The position numbers and the translations under genes were made by a program. A DNA stretch of 64,000 nt from Salegentibacter holothuriorum (GTDB lineage: Bacteria; Bacteroidota; Bacteroidia; Flavobacteriales; Flavobacteriaceae). Shown here one piece after another: positions 1 through 9,909 of the stretch. The notes beneath the pieces are model-generated. The model worked only from the letters and a program-made list of their open reading frames with translations. It had not been told where the DNA came from and did no database searches. How positions within the stretch are numbered: the stretch's first letter is position 1; each line of letters begins with the position of its first letter. The stretch lies in the NCBI RefSeq assembly GCF_900168045.1, contig NZ_FUYY01000006.1:1-64000 (forward strand). The letters are read 5' to 3'.

Positions 1-3000
1 GATAATGAAGTTCCCACAGCCAGTAATCCCACACCAATAAATGTGCAATGTATTGCCGATGTTCCTGATCCGGATAAAACAGTAGTTACTGATGAAGCAG
101 ATAATTGTACTGCTAATCCTGTAGTCAATTTTGTCTCTGATGTTAGTGATGGCAATTTTAATCCGGAAGTCATTAAAAGAACTTATAGCGTAACCGATGA
201 TGCAGGGAATTCTATTGAGGTAACCCAGGAAATAAACATACAGGATACCCAATTCCCTGAGACTCCAGTTTTACCAGATTTAATTGCAGAATGCTCATTA
301 ACTGTTGTACCACCAACAACCACAGATAATTGTGATGGAGAAATTACGGGTACAACAGGCCTAACTGATTTAACATTTGATATCGTAGGTGAAGAAACCA
401 TATATTGGGTTTTCACTGATGCTTCAGGAAAATCAACCGAAGCTGCACAAAAAATTACAATTACTGATAATGCTCCTGAGCCAGATATAACAGGAACATT
501 ACCTCCTCAAACATTCAATGGGTGCCAAATTTCAAATATTGCAGAATTTACAAGACCAACTGCGACAGACCAATGTGATGGTTTAATTTTAGGAACGTTG
601 GCGGAAGATTTTCTTTTCCCCTATTCTGTTATTGGATCCAACATTATCGAATGGGAGTTCGTAGACAGCCACGGTAATATATCTGTAAAACCACAAGAAA
701 TTCGGCTAATCCCAGAAAATATTGATGGGGGTGATTTAAAAGGTTATCTCACCAATGATGGGGCGAATACTGCCAGTGAGGAAGTTGATATTACTGCATG
801 TGCATCTGGATCAAATATAATTCAAATGAATCTTTCTAATGAAAGAGGAACAATTATTCAATGGGAAAAATATGAAGTTGGCTCTGGATTTTGGGAAGTT
901 ATTGAAAACTCTTCAGACTCCTATTCAGTTACCTTTGATGCTTCTACTAGTGAATCTACACTTTTTCGTGTATTGATTCAGAAAGGAACCTGTAATGAAT
1001 ATTCCAATAATTTTTACGCTCGAGCGATTCCACCGGATACAGCTCCAATTTTAGATGTTAGTTTATTCAACACTTGCCTTAACGAGACGGTGTCCTTAGT
1101 GGCAAGAAATGGTTTTACAGTACAAGAAGACGTATTAACGGGAAAAGGCGGGAATTTTCAAAGTGGACAATTTCCAGATAAACACAATCCAGATATGTGG
1201 AGAATTGATGGTGCTGCTGCTGCCTCTTATTTTACTGCAAATGCTAATAATGGAAAACCTACAAATTGGGCTGCAAAAGGTGATGGTAAAGAGCTTGGAT
1301 CAATATATTATAGTTCTGGAGCTCCAAAATTTGGTATAGCACAAGGAGATTATTCATCATCTTGGATAAAGAAGAAACAACCTCAAGTATACCAAACAGG
1401 AGAATCAACATTAGAAACCCCCATATTCAGTTTAAAAAATATTGGTACAGCATCGCTTGAGTTCGACCAAGCCTATAACTTAGTAGATAGTGATTATGCA
1501 ACTTTAGAATTGTCCTTGGATGGGGGAAACACTTATTCAATAACCCTACAATCATTATCGGGAGGAGATACATGGGATTACTCCAACCCTGCAAAAGCCA
1601 CAACCCCCCCCTCTTCATCAACCAATTATAATTTTGAAAACGATAATTCTACATTTGATTTAACGCCATACGTTGGGAATTCTGAAGTTAGAATAAGATG
1701 GACTTTTCACGGCACCTCGGATGCAAGTGCTTGGGCTATTGACGGCATCTCAATTCCTACAGAACCAATATTAGATGAAATAGAATGGACTGATGGTTTA
1801 GGGAGTCCTGATAAACCTGTATTATCAAATGGGAGATTGGAAACCACATATACTTTTACTCCAGAAGCACCAGGATATCATGAATATGGGGCAACAATTT
1901 TGGTAGATGGTTGCAGAGCCTACGATCCACAAGGAACAGCTATGGCTAATGTTTATGTAAATTATTCATACGCAGGAAAGGATATAATAAGAGACTCTCA
2001 AGAATGCGGGATGAATAAAATTCAATTAAATGCGTATGACAACACTATTACAGCCAATGAAAATTCCGATAAAGGAGCATATCCTACTCGACCTACTGAT
2101 TGTAAAACATGTGATGATCCGGGAACTGGAGAGATAGGAAAGTGGACTTATGTTACCTCAACCAATTCTTGTGAAAATGGCTTGTTCTCATCTAGTAATC
2201 CAACGAAATATCCAGATCCAACTAATGATCCTAATGCTACTTTTACCGCTGGAGCTGGAACCTATATTTTAACCTGGACTGTCAACGGATGCTCCGATGA
2301 CCTAACTATTACAATAACAGAATGTAATCAAGTTGATTTCGATGGAATAGATGATTACGTAGATTTTAATGATGGATACGACTTAAACGGAGCCTTTAGT
2401 TTTGAAATCTGGATAAAACCTGAATCCACCACCGGTACCCAAACTATTTTTTCCAAACGTTATTTGAATAATATGGCTACCGGATATGATTTGAAATTAG
2501 TTGGAGACAAAATTTCATTTAATTGGAATACTTCAGGAAGAATTGTTTCATCCTATCCAATTACATCAAGCAGGTGGTATCATATTGCTGTTACTCACAC
2601 TGGAAGTTTATATAATTTATATATTGATGGAATTTTAATTAAAAGTGAGGGAGGGGGTTCTCCTAATATAAATGATACTAAAGCCATTTTGGGGGCAATG
2701 CATAGCAATTTAAATGACGCCCCATCAAACTATTTTAATGGCTGGATGGAAGAGCTAAGGATTTGGAATGCGGCACTCACACAAGATCAGATACATCTTA
2801 TGATGAATCAACGAATAAAAAAAGCTAATACCAATGAGGTGGAAGGTGAGGAAATTCCAGTAATTGTGAATAATCTAAGTTGGACTAATCTAATTGGTTA
2901 TTACAGGATGGATAATACAGGCTGTGGAAATCTTATACCACACGAAGATATCGGCGTTACTGGCAAACTTAAAAATATTACTTCTCTTCAAGACAGAACT

Positions 3001-4944
3001 GCCCCCCTTCCCTACATAGCTGCCAAAGCCGGAAACTGGTGGGACACAAATACCTGGAATGAACCCCTAGTGTGGGATCCACCAAGCAGCGCTGGAATAA
3101 CCGGAGATACCATAGCCTGGAATATAGTTAGGTTAAACAATAAATTGGTCCATAATCCTGCCAGTACGAATAATTCTAAAAGCATAGACTTACTTGCCCT
3201 TCTGGATGAAGGAGGCACATTGGATATGCAGGGAGCAAATAACACTTCCGGAAACGGTCTTACAATTACCCATTATTTCAAATTAGACGGAGTGCTGGAC
3301 CTCAACGGAGAATCTCAACTTATCCAGTCAGAAGGTAGTGAGGTTTCAGGATCGGGGTATCTTACCCGTGACCAACAGGGAACAGCCAGTAGTTATAATT
3401 ATAATTATTGGAGTTCCCCGGTAGTTTCGAATACGGGAAACCAATCTTATACTATTGCTTCTGTTATGCACGACGGTACAGAAGAAATACCAAAGAAACT
3501 TGATATCGGACCTACAGGACATGTCACATATGCAGATGGTGGTTTGAGCGTTCCAAGAAAAATAAGTGGACGTTGGTTATATAAATTTAGAGGCGATGCC
3601 AACCAATATAGCGAGTGGGAATATTTAGGAAAAGATGGAACTTTATTACCGGGAGAAGGTTACACTATGAAGGGAACTTCAGGTAATGCGAATATACAAG
3701 ACCTTCAAAATTACACTTTTAAAGGTTTTCCAAATAATGGATCACTAACCAATCCTTTGAATATTGTCAAAGATCAAAATTACCTTCTAGGCAATCCTTA
3801 CCCATCGGCAATTGAAGCCAGGCAATTTATTTTAGACAATCTTGACAAAAGTGTGGTGACCGGTGCTACCAACACCAAAAATATTTTTAACGGTGCCCTT
3901 TACTTTTGGGATCATTTTGGCGGCGAAACCCATATTTTAAGAGAATATGTAGGCGGATATGCCACTATAAACCTATCTGGCGCAGTGCAATCTGCATCTT
4001 CTGTAGATGAACGTATTAATAACAACAATGCTCTGGGAACTAAAAAACCCGGGCAGTTTATTCCGGTAGGTCAGGGATTTTTCGTAAATACAGTTTTAGA
4101 TCCAAGTCTGGCTGATGATTTAACTATAAGTGGTGGAAATATCAACTTCAATAACGGTCAACGTGCTTTTGCAACCGAAGCTAATACAAATGATTCACAA
4201 TTTCTAAAACCAATTGATCTTATTAAGGGCCCAGAAACGGTTAAAACTAAGGATTCAAGATATAAAATAAGATTAAACTTTACCTCCGCCCTTGGCTACC
4301 AAAGACAGATTTTAGTTACTGCTGATGCCAATACTACAAATGGTTTTGATTTGGGTTACGACGCTCTTTTAAATGACAATATTCCTGAAGATATGTTCTG
4401 GCTAATCAAAGAAAATAAGTTTGTTATTCAGGGGGTTCCCAATTTTAATTTGGATCAAAAATTACCAATTGGCCTTAAAATTGCCGAAGAAAAAGAATTC
4501 AGCATAGAAATTGGAGAGCTTGAGAATCTACCTGATATCATAGATATCTATTTACGTGACAATAGTGATAATACTTATCATGATCTACGAAAAGCGGATT
4601 TTAAATCGAGTTTGCCTCCCGGAGAATATCACGATAGGTATGAAATTGTTTTTCAAGATTTAAATTCAACGCTGGTAGATAAAGAACCTGGTGAAGGGAC
4701 AATTGATTACTATTACTCCCTAGACAATAGGGAATTTGTAATCAGCAATCCCGAACTGCATAAAATTGAACATATAAACATATACAATATTGGAGGCCAA
4801 TTAGTAGATCAACACTTTGGGATACCAGACATAAAAGAAATTCATATTCCGCAGAAAAAATCTTTAAGCTCGGCTGTTTACATTGTAAAAGTTTATACCG
4901 ATGCCGGGGATTATGCTAAAAAAATAATTATTAGAAAAGATTAA
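1..4944 (+). CDS. Large T9SS-sorted cell-surface protein, 5' end outside window
   Basis: The frame is open from the first base, so the true start is upstream and the GTG at 43 is only internal. The visible 1647 codons begin with Cys-containing HYR/Ig-like repeats (about residues 1-245, with TYSVTDDAGNS and WVFTDASGKS). A MAM-like jelly-roll stretch follows (about 480-590, ending SAWAIDGISI), then a LamG/concanavalin-like domain (about 778-940, VDFDGIDDYVDF to GWMEELRIWN). The last 75 residues (IYNIGGQLV, YIVKVYTDAG) resemble a type A T9SS sorting domain. The protein is therefore probably exported by T9SS and attached to or released from the surface. An adhesin or glycan-binding role is inference. 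Its stop overlaps the convergent rsmG stop by 4 bases. Confidence 0.85.
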   Translation, partial: DNEVPTASNPTPINVQCIADVPDPDKTVVTDEADNCTANPVVNFVSDVSDGNFNPEVIKRTYSVTDDAGNSIEVTQEINIQDTQFPETPVLPDLIAECSLTVVPPTTTDNCDGEITGTTGLTDLTFDIVGEETIYWVFTDASGKSTEAAQKITITDNAPEPDITGTLPPQTFNGCQISNIAEFTRPTATDQCDGLILGTLAEDFLFPYSVIGSNIIEWEFVDSHGNISVKPQEIRLIPENIDGGDLKGYLTNDGANTASEEVDITACASGSNIIQMNLSNERGTIIQWEKYEVGSGFWEVIENSSDSYSVTFDASTSESTLFRVLIQKGTCNEYSNNFYARAIPPDTAPILDVSLFNTCLNETVSLVARNGFTVQEDVLTGKGGNFQSGQFPDKHNPDMWRIDGAAAASYFTANANNGKPTNWAAKGDGKELGSIYYSSGAPKFGIAQGDYSSSWIKKKQPQVYQTGESTLETPIFSLKNIGTASLEFDQAYNLVDSDYATLELSLDGGNTYSITLQSLSGGDTWDYSNPAKATTPPSSSTNYNFENDNSTFDLTPYVGNSEVRIRWTFHGTSDASAWAIDGISIPTEPILDEIEWTDGLGSPDKPVLSNGRLETTYTFTPEAPGYHEYGATILVDGCRAYDPQGTAMANVYVNYSYAGKDIIRDSQECGMNKIQLNAYDNTITANENSDKGAYPTRPTDCKTCDDPGTGEIGKWTYVTSTNSCENGLFSSSNPTKYPDPTNDPNATFTAGAGTYILTWTVNGCSDDLTITITECNQVDFDGIDDYVDFNDGYDLNGAFSFEIWIKPESTTGTQTIFSKRYLNNMATGYDLKLVGDKISFNWNTSGRIVSSYPITSSRWYHIAVTHTGSLYNLYIDGILIKSEGGGSPNINDTKAILGAMHSNLNDAPSNYFNGWMEELRIWNAALTQDQIHLMMNQRIKKANTNEVEGEEIPVIVNNLSWTNLIGYYRMDNTGCGNLIPHEDIGVTGKLKNITSLQDRTAPLPYIAAKAGNWWDTNTWNEPLVWDPPSSAGITGDTIAWNIVRLNNKLVHNPASTNNSKSIDLLALLDEGGTLDMQGANNTSGNGLTITHYFKLDGVLDLNGESQLIQSEGSEVSGSGYLTRDQQGTASSYNYNYWSSPVVSNTGNQSYTIASVMHDGTEEIPKKLDIGPTGHVTYADGGLSVPRKISGRWLYKFRGDANQYSEWEYLGKDGTLLPGEGYTMKGTSGNANIQDLQNYTFKGFPNNGSLTNPLNIVKDQNYLLGNPYPSAIEARQFILDNLDKSVVTGATNTKNIFNGALYFWDHFGGETHILREYVGGYATINLSGAVQSASSVDERINNNNALGTKKPGQFIPVGQGFFVNTVLDPSLADDLTISGGNINFNNGQRAFATEANTNDSQFLKPIDLIKGPETVKTKDSRYKIRLNFTSALGYQRQILVTADANTTNGFDLGYDALLNDNIPEDMFWLIKENKFVIQGVPNFNLDQKLPIGLKIAEEKEFSIEIGELENLPDIIDIYLRDNSDNTYHDLRKADFKSSLPPGEYHDRYEIVFQDLNSTLVDKEPGEGTIDYYYSLDNREFVISNPELHKIEHINIYNIGGQLVDQHFGIPDIKEIHIPQKKSLSSAVYIVKVYTDAGDYAKKIIIRKD

Positions 4945-5579
4945 GGCTTGTACTTCAATGGAAGATGAACAACTTTTTTAGTATCAAAAAAATCCTCTTC
5001 AAAGTAATTGCTTAAATCGTAAATTTTAGCTTTGGGATAATCTTTTAACTCTTCGGCCAGATCTCCGCCTTTAAGGTAGAGTATACCGTTTTTAAGATCA
5101 TGCTTACTTTTCTTAGCGACCTTACCTTTTATCCAATGCACAAATGTAGGCATTGCGGCTACAGCTCTACTCACTATAAAATCGTAAGTTCCGGAAATCT
5201 CCTCTACCCTTGCATTGGTAGTTTTTACGTTGGTAAGCTTTAGACCTTCCACCACTTCTTCCACTACTTTCATTTTTTTTCCGATAGAATCTACTAGATG
5301 AAAATTCGACTCCGGAAACAAAATAGCTAATGGAATTCCCGGAAATCCACCACCGGTGCCAACATCTAAAATCTCTGCTCCGTATTTAAACTCCTGAATT
5401 TTTGCGATTCCCAGAGAGTGTAGTACATGCCTAAGATAAATTTCATCTATATCTTTACGGGACACCACGTTAATTTTAAGATTCCAGTCTTTGTACAAAG
5501 CTTCTAACTGTGCAAATTTAGCATACTGGTCATCGGATAAATCGGGGAAATATTTCTTTATTAATTCCAAAGTTTTCAA
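4941..5579 (-). CDS. rsmG: 16S rRNA (guanine527-N7)-methyltransferase RsmG
   Basis: This cytosolic SAM-dependent enzyme methylates G527 of 16S rRNA. The 212 residues match the family length. The SAM-binding glycine motif LDVGTGGGFPG lies at about 71-81. The upstream NVVSRKDI and downstream VSRAVAAMP stretches are typical of RsmG/GidB. No ATG is available at the N-terminus: the frame opens with TTG at 5579, and a second TTG three codons later (5570) is the only nearby alternative. A possible -7 box (TATTTTTG, minus strand, 5588-5595) lies only about 9 bases upstream, so the leader would be very short. The 3' end overlaps the preceding convergent gene by 4 bases. Confidence 0.95.
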   Translation of the reverse strand: MKTLELIKKYFPDLSDDQYAKFAQLEALYKDWNLKINVVSRKDIDEIYLRHVLHSLGIAKIQEFKYGAEILDVGTGGGFPGIPLAILFPESNFHLVDSIGKKMKVVEEVVEGLKLTNVKTTNARVEEISGTYDFIVSRAVAAMPTFVHWIKGKVAKKSKHDLKNGILYLKGGDLAEELKDYPKAKIYDLSNYFEEDFFDTKKVVHLPLKYKP

Positions 5580-5587
5580 ATTTTGAA

Positions 5588-5595
5588 CAAAAATA
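5588..5595 (-). promoter_or_regulatory. Candidate -7 box for rsmG
   Basis: The minus strand reads TATTTTTG, a match to the Bacteroidota -7 consensus TAnnTTTG. No TTG is seen at the expected -33 spacing. Transcription would start almost at the TTG start codon. Confidence 0.35.
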
Positions 5596-5691
5596 CATAA
5601 TTTGGTGCTTAAATTGCACCGTATATTAATACGGTCTGGATTATAGATTAACTATATAAAAATTTTACCTTTACCGCTTACAAAAAAATAC

Positions 5692-6795
5692 ATGGAAAAC
5701 GCTCAAAATCACATAAAGTTCTCCCGAAAGGATTCTACAAAATTCTTTAGGCTACTCAATAAAAGAGTTAACGATTACTTTAAAGAAAACAATATTAAAA
5801 AAACAGGAAACTGGAAATTGCACCTCAAAGCTGTTGTCATGTTTTCTTTATTTTTAACACCGTATTTCTTGATTCTCACCCTGGATATTTCTCAATGGTG
5901 GATGTTGCTGCTTACAGTAGTAATGGGCGCCGGGATGGCCGGAGTAGGAATGAATATTATGCATGACGGCAATCATGGTTCCTATTCTTCAAAAAAATGG
6001 GTGAATAAATTTATGGGCGGCACTATTTATGTGCTGGCCGGAAACGTTTATAACTGGCAGGTACAACATAATGTTTTACACCATACTTACACCAATATTC
6101 ACGGTCACGATGAAGATTTGGATGCAGGAAGAATAATTAGATTTTCTGAACATGCAAAATGGTATAGTTTTCACCGTTTTCAACATTATTATTCTGTCTT
6201 TTTATATGGGTTATTAACTTTTAACTGGGCATTGACTACCGATTTTAAGCAAACGAGAAACTACCTAAAACGCAAATTATCTTACGGAAAAATGCCTAAC
6301 CCGGTAGCGCAATGGAGCATTATAGCCATCACCAAAGTGATTTATGTTTCAATATGGATTGTAATCCCTATGCTCATCTTATCTATTTCATGGTGGAAGA
6401 TTTTAATTGGTTTTTTCGTGATGCATTATACCGCAGGTCTAATTCTTAGTATTGTATTTCAATTGGCCCACGTGGTTAAGGAAACAGAAATGCCATTACC
6501 AGATGAAACCGGATCTATGAAAAATACCTGGGCAATTCACCAGCTGTTTACCACGGTTAATTTCGCTACAAAAAACAAAATCGTAAACTGGTTTACCGGC
6601 GGATTAAACCACCAGGTAGAGCATCATATTTTCCCGAATATTAGTCATATTCACTATTCTAAAATAGCTAAAATAGTTAAGGAGACCGCATCAGAATGTA
6701 ATCTCCCATATCACGAATACAAAACCACACGCGCAGCAATAATTGCCCATTTTCAACATTTAAAAGAAATGGGCGCGAAACCTGCAATTTCGTAG
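5692..6795 (+). CDS. Membrane fatty acid (acyl-CoA/acyl-lipid) desaturase
   Basis: The product is an integral-membrane di-iron desaturase that inserts a double bond into acyl chains, probably acting in membrane lipid homeostasis. All three histidine boxes are present in 367 residues: HDGNH (91-95), HNVLHH (126-131) and QVEHH (308-312). The glutamine in the third box is characteristic of front-end (delta-5/delta-6 type) desaturases, but no fused cytochrome b5 domain is present, so electrons must come from a separate donor. Hydrophobic segments lie at about 48-90 and 205-260. The ATG at 5692 follows an AT-rich divergent spacer shared with rsmG. Regiospecificity cannot be read from the sequence. 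Confidence 0.9.
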   Translation: MENAQNHIKFSRKDSTKFFRLLNKRVNDYFKENNIKKTGNWKLHLKAVVMFSLFLTPYFLILTLDISQWWMLLLTVVMGAGMAGVGMNIMHDGNHGSYSSKKWVNKFMGGTIYVLAGNVYNWQVQHNVLHHTYTNIHGHDEDLDAGRIIRFSEHAKWYSFHRFQHYYSVFLYGLLTFNWALTTDFKQTRNYLKRKLSYGKMPNPVAQWSIIAITKVIYVSIWIVIPMLILSISWWKILIGFFVMHYTAGLILSIVFQLAHVVKETEMPLPDETGSMKNTWAIHQLFTTVNFATKNKIVNWFTGGLNHQVEHHIFPNISHIHYSKIAKIVKETASECNLPYHEYKTTRAAIIAHFQHLKEMGAKPAIS

Positions 6796-6906
6796 ATTAC
6801 CTCGGGGAAATCCCACGAGGCCAAGTTTGGAAAATAGGCACCATTTTAAAGAGTATTTATTTTCCAATCTCATTTAGTGAGTAATTAATTTGTAACCATT
6901 TAAAAA

Positions 6907-8100
6907 ATGCAAGAACAATTATCTAATCGAATTAACAATTTAGCCACTTCTCAAACCCTGGCTATGGCTGCAAAAGCGCGTGAACTTAGAGCCGAAGGGA
7001 AAGACATTATAGGTTTAAGCCTGGGAGAACCAGATTTTAACACTCCAGACTTCATTAAAGACGCTGCTATAAAAGCGATTAACGACAATTATAATTCTTA
7101 CACTCCTGTAGACGGTTATGTAGAATTAAAAGATGCGATAATCAATAAATTTAAGCGAGACAACAATCTTACTTATGACCACTCTCAAATTGTAGTATCT
7201 ACAGGTGCTAAACAATCTTTGGCCAATGTAGCTATGGTTTTGTTAAATCCGGGAGACGAGGTTCTATTGCCCTGCCCTTACTGGGTAAGTTATGCTGAAA
7301 TAGTTAAGCTTGCCGAAGGCGTTCCGGTAGAAGTACCAACTTCAGTAGAAACCGATTTTAAAATGACGCCAGAGCAGCTTGAAGCAGCAATTACTCCCAA
7401 AACAAAAATGATTTGGTATAGCTCTCCCTGTAACCCTAGCGGAATGGTCTACAGCAAACAAGAACTTAGAGGCCTTGCAGATGTGCTAAAAAAATATCCA
7501 GATATCATTATTGTAAGTGATGAAATATACGAACATATTAATTTTGTTGGTGGTCACGCATCTATGGCACAGTTTGAAGATATGTATGACCGTGTAGTTA
7601 CCGTAAACGGTGTTTCTAAAGCTTTCGCTATGACGGGTTGGAGAATTGGTTATATAGGAGCTCCTTCCTGGATTGCCCGTGCTACTAACAAAATGCAGGG
7701 TCAAATTACAAGCGGTGCCAATTGTATAGCCCAACGTGCAGTAATTACCGCGCTAGAAGCTCCTGTTAGCAAAATTAGCTATATGGTAGATACCTTTAAG
7801 AAAAGAAGGAAACTCATTATAGACCTTTTAAACAATATAGAAGGTTTTGTTACCACAGAGCCGGAAGGTGCGTTTTACGTTTTCCCAAATATCTCTCATT
7901 TCTTCGGAAAAACAATTAAAGGCCATAAAATTGAAAATGCAACAGATTTTTCTATGTTTTTATTAGAAGAAGCCCTCGTAGCGACCGTTACTGGTGATGC
8001 CTTTGGAAATCCAGATTGTATAAGAATTTCTTACGCAGCGAGTGAAGATCAAATTGAAGAAGCACTGAAGCGAATTAAATCTTTTTTAACTGAAGCATAG
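6907..8100 (+). CDS. Aspartate/aromatic-type aminotransferase, PLP fold type I
   Basis: This PLP-dependent class I/II aminotransferase most likely interconverts aspartate and oxaloacetate with 2-oxoglutarate/glutamate. Its 397 residues contain the LGEPDFNTPDFI segment, a CNPSG substrate/PLP motif near residue 176, SDEIYEH, and the Schiff-base lysine K238 in VSKAFAMTGWRIGY. The length and the TGEAFG-like C-terminal region fit the bacterial aspartate aminotransferase Ib subgroup. It is monocistronic: 111 bases separate it from the desaturase and a repeat-bearing spacer follows. The exact amino-acid specificity is inference. Confidence 0.9.
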   Translation: MQEQLSNRINNLATSQTLAMAAKARELRAEGKDIIGLSLGEPDFNTPDFIKDAAIKAINDNYNSYTPVDGYVELKDAIINKFKRDNNLTYDHSQIVVSTGAKQSLANVAMVLLNPGDEVLLPCPYWVSYAEIVKLAEGVPVEVPTSVETDFKMTPEQLEAAITPKTKMIWYSSPCNPSGMVYSKQELRGLADVLKKYPDIIIVSDEIYEHINFVGGHASMAQFEDMYDRVVTVNGVSKAFAMTGWRIGYIGAPSWIARATNKMQGQITSGANCIAQRAVITALEAPVSKISYMVDTFKKRRKLIIDLLNNIEGFVTTEPEGAFYVFPNISHFFGKTIKGHKIENATDFSMFLLEEALVATVTGDAFGNPDCIRISYAASEDQIEEALKRIKSFLTEA

Positions 8101-8412
8101 AATTTTAGTTTAATAGGTCCATTTAAGCTGTATATACAAAACATTATACTCGTCATTGCAAGGAACGAAGCAATCTTCAGTAATTAACTACAGATTGCTT
8201 CACTCCGTTCGCAATGACGTTTTTTATTAAAATCACAGCTTATTTCTTTGTTTCAGAGCCTGCCCCGAAATTTATTCGGAGATCCAGGATGTTAAAAAAT
8301 AAAAAAGTGTTAGAATCCCGAAGCAAATTCGGGATAAAGTCTGAAACGAGTTCAGCTTGACGGAAAATTATCCTTTTGACCTGCCTTTCTATTTTCTATT
8401 TGAATATTAGTA
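8101..8412. repeat. Intergenic palindromic repeat cluster
   Basis: This 312-base convergent gap holds a long inverted repeat. CGTCATTGC at 8151 opens an arm running to AGCAATCT, mirrored by AGATTGC...GCAATGACG ending at 8219. Degenerate CCCCGAA..TTCGG and TCTGAAACGAGTTCAG palindromes follow up to about 8360. It contains no gene. The same elements recur in the other large gaps of this window. Confidence 0.85.
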
Positions 8413-9909
8413 TTACCTATTTCTCCAAAAGAACGGAGTAAGCAAGATAAGCACGGTAAAGAGTTCTAATCTACCAATAAGCATTAAAAAAGAACACCAC
8501 CATTTCCCTAATGGCGGAAGAATATCATAATTATTTACCGGTCCAAGCGCACCAAAAGCAGGGCCAATATTCCCCAACGAGGAGGCCGCACCACCAATGG
8601 CAGTCTCAAAATCCAGTCCCAGCCCACCTAAAATAACAGATCCAATAATAAAAGAAAGCATATAAAGAATAAAGAAGCCTAGAATATTAAAGGTCACTCC
8701 TTTGCCAATAGATTTTCCGTTAAATCGCACAGGAAGAATCGCGTTTGGATGCAGAGCCCGTTTAAATTCAATGCCACCATTTCTAATCATTATAATATGC
8801 CGCATTACCTTCACGCCACCGGCTGTTGAGCCTGCAGAACCGCCCAAGAAAAACATTCCAAAGAATAAAATTGTAAGAAAGGGTGTCCACATAGTATAAT
8901 CGGCACTCACAAAACCTGTAGTAGTAATAATTGCCAAAACCTGGAAAAGCGCATGTCTAAAAGCACTTTCGGCTTCACCCCAAACCATAGGATGATCTAT
9001 TTGTGAGAGGGCTACATCAGCCTCAAAATAAATAAATAAAGAAGCTACCACTGTAAATATTGCTATAAAAAAGAAGTACCATTTAAACTCATCGTCATGC
9101 AATACCTTTTGGACTTTACCTTTAAAACTGTAATAGCTTAAAACAAAGTTAGCTCCCGCCAAAAACATAAAAAGCATAATAATATATTGAATAATCGGGC
9201 GGTCATTCCAATAAGCAACACTAATATTTTTGGTTGAAAAACCACCTGTAGAAAGTGTGCTAAGTGAATGGTTTACCGCATCAAAAAGACTCATTCCTGC
9301 CACTTTTAACAAGATAGTTTCAGCAATAGTGTAGCTTACATAAATAAGCCATAAGCGTTTAGCAGTATCAGTAATCCTGGGTTTAAGTTTATCGGCACTG
9401 GGGCCGGGAGCTTCTGCAGCAAAGAGCTGCATTCCTCCTATTCCCAAAAGTGGTAGAATCGCGATGGCAAGAACTATAATCCCCATCCCACCAATCCAAT
9501 GAGTAAGACTTCGCCAAAACAGCACCCCTTTTGGAATAGATTCTATGTCATTTAAAACAGAAGCGCCCGTAGTGGTATACCCAGACATGGTTTCAAAGAA
9601 AGCATTGGTAAAGGCAGGAATGGATTCACTTAAAACATAAGGTAAAGTGCCACTTAGAGCCATAAAAATCCAGCCAAAGGTCACTATAATATAACCTTCC
9701 CTTTTTTTCACTTCTTTACGGTGCCCCCGGGTAGTAAACATAAAAAGCACTCCCAGGAATAAGGTGATAAAAGCTGCGGCTAGAATATCTATCGTCACCC
9801 CATCTTCATAAAACCAACTCACCAAAACTGCTGTAAGCATAAAACCACCGTTACACAAAAGCAACAGCCCCATGACATGCAGAATAATTTGATAATTAAG
9901 TCTAGGCAT
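8413..9909 (-). CDS. trkH: Trk/Ktr-type potassium uptake membrane subunit TrkH
   Basis: This is the potassium-translocating inner-membrane subunit. The 498 residues contain about ten hydrophobic helices. Four selectivity-filter loops are recognisable: TTTGASVLNDIE, LSTGGFSTKN, TTTGFVSADY and SLGNIGPAFG. That is the four-fold MPM architecture of the TrkH/KtrB superfamily. Its ATG overlaps the trkA stop by one base (TAATG), so the two are translationally coupled in a trkA-trkH operon. Uptake is expected to be gated by nucleotide binding to TrkA. Confidence 0.95.
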   Translation of the reverse strand: MPRLNYQIILHVMGLLLLCNGGFMLTAVLVSWFYEDGVTIDILAAAFITLFLGVLFMFTTRGHRKEVKKREGYIIVTFGWIFMALSGTLPYVLSESIPAFTNAFFETMSGYTTTGASVLNDIESIPKGVLFWRSLTHWIGGMGIIVLAIAILPLLGIGGMQLFAAEAPGPSADKLKPRITDTAKRLWLIYVSYTIAETILLKVAGMSLFDAVNHSLSTLSTGGFSTKNISVAYWNDRPIIQYIIMLFMFLAGANFVLSYYSFKGKVQKVLHDDEFKWYFFFIAIFTVVASLFIYFEADVALSQIDHPMVWGEAESAFRHALFQVLAIITTTGFVSADYTMWTPFLTILFFGMFFLGGSAGSTAGGVKVMRHIIMIRNGGIEFKRALHPNAILPVRFNGKSIGKGVTFNILGFFILYMLSFIIGSVILGGLGLDFETAIGGAASSLGNIGPAFGALGPVNNYDILPPLGKWWCSFLMLIGRLELFTVLILLTPFFWRNR

